DNA of 64,000 nucleotides from an uncultured Prevotellaceae bacterium (GTDB lineage Bacteria > Bacteroidota > Bacteroidia > Bacteroidales > Muribaculaceae): the NCBI GenBank assembly GCA_946186575.1, contig CAMHNO010000006.1, positions 26,155 to 90,154 of the forward strand, in the 5' to 3' direction. The notes under the pieces were generated by a model that saw only the letters and a list, made by a program, of their open reading frames with translations, was not told where the DNA came from and ran no database searches. The translations under genes and the position numbers were made by a program. This document shows positions 60,662 through 64,000 of this stretch, one piece after another (the stretch's first letter is position 1; each line of letters opens with the position of its first letter).

Positions 60662-60824
60662 GGCATCGAAGATGCCGGGCGGGTCGAAGACCCGACTTCA
60701 ATCGCAAGACCATGCAACCACGAAGTGCTCGGGGAGATTTCAAAGCATAAGTCGCGCGCAGCGCGGCGTGCGGTGCCCGATAGGGCATTGAAACTCGACC
60801 CAACATTGAACCCCAAAGGGGTTC
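60662..60824. repeat. Mini-hairpin set, left side of the element
   Basis: GGCATC-GAA-GATGCC (60662-60676), CGGGTC-GAA-GACCCG (60680-60694), CGCGC-A-GCGCG (60755-60765), TGCCC-GATA-GGGCA (60774-60787) and GAACCCC-AAA-GGGGTTC (60808-60824). Confidence 0.8.
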
Positions 60825-60855
60825 GTAGCTTGGTCCCTGATGAATCTTACGAAAA

Positions 60856-60875
60856 GTGCCTCGAAGAGGAACTTC
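60856..60875. repeat. Inner inverted repeat, left arm
   Basis: GTGCCTCGAAGAGGAACTTC pairs imperfectly with the inverse at 61398-61418; its own centre folds as CCTC-GAA-GAGG. Confidence 0.75.
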
Positions 60876-60888
60876 CACGACAGGCTTT

Positions 60889-61332
60889 TCATGTGAGCCT
60901 ATAATCATTCCATTCCAGCCCTGAGCGATCTATCATCTCTTTGTACTCCTGCTCAAAAGTGTATTCTTTGTGATGCTCACGCTGGCGGTTAATATAGTTA
61001 ACGATTCTCTCCTTGTCGCGCACGCTGCACGAGAATGCGCCATATTCCTTACCCCATCCGCTGAACATGGGAAAGTAAACCTGCTGTTTCGCCCACTTGC
61101 TGCTGCCCTGTTTGATGTCACGCACCAAGTCGCTGAGTGCTATCGTCGGCGACAGCTCAACCAGCATGTGTATGTGGTTGCCTATGCCGCCAATGCGGTA
61201 GAGCTTACAGTTGCGGTTGTTTATGATTGACCAGATGTAACGGTACATGTGCTCGCTGGTCTCGTCGGGGATGGTCATCTCACGGCGGTAGGTGTTGATG
61301 ACTATGTGATAGATTGAGTTTACGGCACTCAT
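60889..61332 (-). CDS. REP-associated tyrosine (Y1/HUH) transposase, IS200-like
   Basis: A 147-residue Y1 transposase of the IS200/RAYT type. The metal-binding HUH motif is H53-I-H55 (GNHIHMLVE) and the catalytic Tyr is Y113 in VNYINRQREHHKEYTFEQEY. Length and layout match single-strand DNA transposases and the REP-associated subgroup. I chose the ATG at 61332 (MSAVNSIYHIV); the frame begins at a TTG at 61356. No accessory TnpB is present. It should bind and cut hairpins such as those flanking it. The inverted repeats and direct repeats around it are not expected for this family. Confidence 0.9.
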   Translation of the reverse strand: MSAVNSIYHIVINTYRREMTIPDETSEHMYRYIWSIINNRNCKLYRIGGIGNHIHMLVELSPTIALSDLVRDIKQGSSKWAKQQVYFPMFSGWGKEYGAFSCSVRDKERIVNYINRQREHHKEYTFEQEYKEMIDRSGLEWNDYRLT

Positions 61333-61397
61333 GTCAATATTGTTTTGTCTTGGCAAAGGTAGTGAAAATCATTTACATGGGCAACAACAGTGGTGAT

Positions 61398-61418
61398 GAA
61401 GTTCCTCTAACGAGGCAC
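61398..61418. repeat. Inner inverted repeat, right arm
   Basis: GAAGTTCCTCTAACGAGGCAC, the partner of 60856-60875. Confidence 0.75.
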
Positions 61419-61450
61419 TTTTTCATTAGATGGCACAAGGGCCAAGCTGC

Positions 61451-61522
61451 GAGGGTCTTCGACCCTCTTGCATGGCCTTAACGACAAATAGCTTCTCCGA
61501 AGCATTCAGCGTCTTCGACGCT
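61451..61522. repeat. Mini-hairpin pair, right side of the element
   Basis: GAGGGTC-TTC-GACCCTC (61451-61467) and AGCGTC-TTC-GACGCT (61508-61522). Loops read TTC, the complement of the GAA loops on the left side. Confidence 0.8.
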
Positions 61523-61565
61523 CATTGACTCATCAACATTAAACACAGTTTTTTGCAGGTGACCC

Positions 61566-61573
61566 GAATTTTT
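61566..61573. repeat. 8-bp direct repeat (possible target duplication), right
   Basis: GAATTTTT, directly after the right terminal inverted repeat; identical to 60616-60623. Confidence 0.7.
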
Positions 61574-61663
61574 CAGGCAATTAACTCACGAATTCAAGAT
61601 TACCTTGGGGCATGGTTGTGTATTAAGAACTATAGAATACAATAACAAAAAAACAGAACAACT

Positions 61664-63325
61664 ATGAACCTATTTTCAAAGCATCCCAAGGGCCTGGGGC
61701 TCTTGTTTTTTACCGAGATGGCCGAGCGCTTTTCCTACTACGGAATGCGCGCGCTTTTTGTACTTTATCTTGTGGCAGTGTTCTATAACACTGCCGACGC
61801 GAGCCAGATATTTGGCTCCTATGCCGGCTTAGTTTATCTCACTCCACTGCTGGGTGGATGGCTCGCCAGCCGCCACTGGGGCACTCGACGCTCGGTGATT
61901 GTGGGCGCCGTTGTCATGAGCGTTGGGCACCTGTTGCTCTTTGCCTCGGCATGCTTTGCCAAGCAGAGCATATTTGCCGACCCTGCTGCTGGTGGCGCAA
62001 TCGATCCAAATGTCGACAACACAATGGCAATTGTGCTCATGTTTGTCGGACTTGCGGTGCTCATACTGGGCAACGGTTTCTTTAAGCCTAACATCGCCGC
62101 TATGGTGGGCGACCTCTATCCCGCCGACGAGATCAGCAACGACAGCCGTCGCGATGCGGCCTACACCATCTACTATATGGGTGTGAACGTGGGAGCTTTC
62201 CTGGCACCGCTGGTATGTGGCTTTGTGGCCTATGACGGACGCTGGGACAACCCGGGCGCCTTCAAGTGGGCATTCCTGTGCGCTGCCATTGCTATGGTGA
62301 TTGGCTTGATTGTGTTCGTGGCTTTCAAGAACAAGATGCTCGTCTCGCCCGATGGACGCCAGATAGGGCTTGCTCCAGAGCGAACTCCCAAGCAAGCTGC
62401 GGCTTCGCACGATAGGGCTGCCAAGAACTCAGTGTGGGCCATGGTCGTGTGCCTGGCATTGGGTGTGGGACTGTTTGTCGCCTTCTCGGCCTCGGCTGCC
62501 AATTTCAACGACTACATCACTGCCGCCGTCTATGCGGTGTCGATAGCCCTGCCTTGCTATATCATCAGCGACAAGAGCCTTACCCGCAAGGAGAAGATGG
62601 GTGTTGCGGTGATATTTATTGTAGCAGCGTTCACGGTGTTCTTCTGGGCGGCCTATGAGCAGGCGAGCTCGTCGCTCACAATCTTTGCCGACCGCCAGTG
62701 CGACCGCATGCTTGGTTCGTGGGAGATGCCCACTGCATGGTTCCAGACCATCAACCCCGTGGCAATCATCCTGCTCGCCCCAGTGATGGCAATCCTGTGG
62801 GAAAAGCTCGCCATGAAAAAGATTGAGCCTTCGTCGCCCGCCAAGCAGGCCCTGGGCCTTATGCTGCTGGCAGTGGGCTATGGAGTGATAGCCTTTGGCA
62901 CCAATGGCATTACTGGCAGCGCCAAGGCATCGATGTGGTGGCTCGTGATCCTCTATTTGATTCACACTGTGGCCGAGCTGTGCCTGAGCCCAATAGGGCA
63001 GTCGCTGGTCTACAAGCTGTCGCCGGCACGCATGGTGTCGTTGCTCATGGGAGTGTGGTTCATGAGCAGTGCGGCAAGCAATGTGCTCGCGGGGTCGTTT
63101 GCCACCCTGCTCCCACAGACTGGCGAGGCAGCCAAGAGCTTCATGGGCATTGAGATTGCTACCCTGAGCGACTTCTTCCTTATCTTCGCCGTGATGGGCG
63201 GCGTGGCATCGGTAGTGCTCTTCGCGCTGTGCCCGCTGCTCAAGAAGATGATGAATGTCCAGTCCGAGCCAGTCGAGCCAGCCGAGCTGGAGGCCGGTTG
63301 CATGCCAGCCCTCGAGGTGGTGTGA
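61664..63325 (+). CDS. POT-family proton-coupled peptide transporter
   Basis: A 553-residue MFS-type transporter with about 14 helices. The POT signature is FFTEMAERFSYYGMRALFVLYLV near residue 14 (the proton-coupling E-x-x-E-R), followed by GGWLASRHWGTRRSV and NxFFKPNIA (GNGFFKPNIAAMVGDLY). It imports di- and tripeptides with protons. No promoter with both boxes is obvious in the 98 bp upstream, part of which belongs to the transposase element. A long inverted repeat ends the gene. Confidence 0.93.
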   Translation: MNLFSKHPKGLGLLFFTEMAERFSYYGMRALFVLYLVAVFYNTADASQIFGSYAGLVYLTPLLGGWLASRHWGTRRSVIVGAVVMSVGHLLLFASACFAKQSIFADPAAGGAIDPNVDNTMAIVLMFVGLAVLILGNGFFKPNIAAMVGDLYPADEISNDSRRDAAYTIYYMGVNVGAFLAPLVCGFVAYDGRWDNPGAFKWAFLCAAIAMVIGLIVFVAFKNKMLVSPDGRQIGLAPERTPKQAAASHDRAAKNSVWAMVVCLALGVGLFVAFSASAANFNDYITAAVYAVSIALPCYIISDKSLTRKEKMGVAVIFIVAAFTVFFWAAYEQASSSLTIFADRQCDRMLGSWEMPTAWFQTINPVAIILLAPVMAILWEKLAMKKIEPSSPAKQALGLMLLAVGYGVIAFGTNGITGSAKASMWWLVILYLIHTVAELCLSPIGQSLVYKLSPARMVSLLMGVWFMSSAASNVLAGSFATLLPQTGEAAKSFMGIEIATLSDFFLIFAVMGGVASVVLFALCPLLKKMMNVQSEPVEPAELEAGCMPALEVV

Positions 63326-63345
63326 TATGCTCACGACGCATCATT

Positions 63346-63412
63346 AGCCAAGCGTGCTGTTGACATTAAGTCATGTGATTCCTAATAAATGTTAACAGCA
63401 CGCCGTTTGGCT
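63346..63412 (+). terminator. Long inverted repeat after the transporter gene
   Basis: AGCCAAGCGTGCTGTT arm pairs with AACAGCACGCCGTTTGGCT across a 20-nt loop; no T tract. It overlaps the -33 region for the following gene. Confidence 0.6.
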
Positions 63413-63433
63413 AAATATTCGGCAATTATTTAG

Positions 63434-63441
63434 TAACTTTG
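63434..63441 (+). promoter_or_regulatory. Bacteroidota -7 box
   Basis: TAACTTTG, 96 bp before the WG-repeat gene at 63538. A TTTG at 63406-63409 is 24 nt away, slightly long. Confidence 0.5.
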
Positions 63442-63537
63442 TGAAAACTTTTAACCTAATTGTTGCAATAGATGAAAACAATAAATTCATCCAAAGAAAA
63501 AATAAAAGCATCAACTAAAACAAACGGAGATATTATT

Positions 63538-64000
63538 ATGAAATCATTTTTAACATCAATCAAGACCGCCGTGGCAGCACTGCTCGTGGCTATTCTGGCC
63601 CTTCCTGTGGCGGCACAAACCCAAGAAGTGGAAATGACTCCGCAACTCGAGGCCACACTGCAAAACTATGACTCCTATTCCAGTGTGTCGTTTGATGGGG
63701 CTATAATTGTTAAGCAAAATTACAGATGGGGGCTTATCGACACTTGTGGCACTGAAATTATACCCTGCAAGTATGACTTTATCGGAGTTTTTCACGAAGG
63801 CTTGGCTGATGTGGGAATGGATGGGAAGTATGGCTACGTCAACACCCGTGGCGTTGAGGTTGTGCCGTGCAAATATGACTATGTTGATAATTTTCACGAA
63901 GGCTTGGTTCGTGTGACAATGGGTGATTATGGGGGCGAAAAGTATGGCTATGTCAATACCCGTGGCGAAGAAGTTGTGCCGTGTAAGTATGACTTTATCG
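63538..64000 (+). CDS. Secreted WG-repeat protein, N-terminal part
   Basis: The gene runs off the end of the window; 154 residues are visible. The signal peptide is MKSFLTSIKTAVAALLVAILALPVAAQ. Then come WG-like repeats: YRWGLIDTCGTEIIPCKYDF, KYGYVNTRGVEVVPCKYDY and KYGYVNTRGEEVVPCKYDF, with FHEGLADV/FHEGLVRV between. The DNA of the units is very similar, suggesting recent duplication. WG repeats form beta hairpins in secreted proteins with no settled function. Total length is unknown. Confidence 0.88.
   Translation, partial: MKSFLTSIKTAVAALLVAILALPVAAQTQEVEMTPQLEATLQNYDSYSSVSFDGAIIVKQNYRWGLIDTCGTEIIPCKYDFIGVFHEGLADVGMDGKYGYVNTRGVEVVPCKYDYVDNFHEGLVRVTMGDYGGEKYGYVNTRGEEVVPCKYDFI

Larger units (their letters stand above)
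60624..61565. mobile_element. 942-bp element carrying a REP-associated (Y1) transposase
   Basis: The segment starts with GGGACACCTGCAAAAA (24-bp arm, 60624-60647) and ends with its imperfect inverted copy (61542-61565; 22 of 24 bases match). Within it are a nested inverted pair (60856-60875 and 61398-61418), mini-hairpins on both sides and one gene, the Y1 transposase. An 8-bp direct repeat GAATTTTT lies immediately outside both ends. Left flank 60624-60888 and right flank 61333-61565 contain no further gene. Confidence 0.8.

Noticed and set aside
60405-60904. Small plus-strand reading frames in the repeat region
   Set aside because: They are made of array and hairpin sequence, with Cys/Ser/Arg-rich translations and no ribosome-binding context.

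Overview
The window is chromosomal DNA from an anaerobic or microaerobic gut-type member of the order Bacteroidales. The evidence is the Bacteroidota -33/-7 promoter grammar (TTTG, 19-21 nt, TAnnTTTG) upstream of many genes, a PorQ homologue of the type IX secretion system, a TonB-dependent receptor with a lipoprotein partner, several Bacteroidota-restricted families (DUF4923, DUF5689, DUF4492, TIGR02757), a class III anaerobic ribonucleotide reductase, cytochrome bd oxidase and menaquinone-type methylation. I cannot place it below order from this sequence alone; Muribaculaceae or Prevotellaceae-like is a guess.

Layout. 0-5 kb: the C-terminal half of an S24/LexA-like regulator, an M16 zinc peptidase, a small outer-membrane barrel, ribosome recycling factor and a succinate/acetate CoA-transferase. 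5-10 kb: two small unknown proteins, a GYF_2 membrane protein, a Sel1-repeat protein and a tandem pair of DUF4923 lipoproteins. 10-15 kb: a TonB-dependent receptor and a DUF5689/DUF6359 surface lipoprotein. 15-20 kb (minus strand): nrdD and nrdG, separated by a BspA-like leucine-rich-repeat gene that is bracketed by an exact 26-bp direct repeat. 20-23.5 kb: cmk-ispH-DUF3298-TIGR02757 operon. 23.6-28.4 kb (minus): secreted unknown, metallo-beta-lactamase-fold hydrolase, RsmI-like methyltransferase and an M6 metalloprotease with a dockerin. 28.5-36 kb: a Wzc-type tyrosine kinase, two acyltransferases, two TonB-C-terminal-domain proteins and porQ. 36-43 kb (minus): cydAB with its DUF4492 companion, pfkA, menG/ubiE, phoH and an outer-membrane barrel. 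43-52 kb: an 812-residue unknown protein, two paralogous low-complexity secreted proteins, a Fur-family regulator, a PMP3-like membrane peptide and a WG-repeat-like lipoprotein. 52-60 kb: PLP aminotransferase, site-2 protease, SpoU rRNA methyltransferase, a PP2C phosphatase with a membrane neighbour, class II aldolase and a GYF_2-DUF805 protein. 60-64 kb: a REP-associated (Y1/HUH) transposase inside a compact element, a POT peptide transporter and the start of a WG-repeat protein.

Metabolically the window fits a fermenter: glycolysis (pfkA, fba), CoA transfer for acetate/succinate production, anaerobic deoxynucleotide synthesis, and a high-affinity bd oxidase using menaquinol for low oxygen. 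Surface biology is prominent: many exported lipoproteins and barrels, a TonB receptor, and T9SS.

The most notable structure is at 60.6-61.6 kb. A single-strand-type (Y1) transposase gene sits in a 942-bp segment with 24-bp imperfect terminal inverted repeats (22 of 24 match), an immediately flanking 8-bp direct repeat that looks like a target-site duplication, a second nested pair of inverted repeats, and sets of tiny hairpins whose three-base loops read GAA on the left and TTC on the right. Y1 elements are not expected to have terminal inverted repeats or target duplications. The same style of mini-hairpin recurs in intergenic gaps elsewhere in the window. No tRNA, rRNA or CRISPR array was seen.
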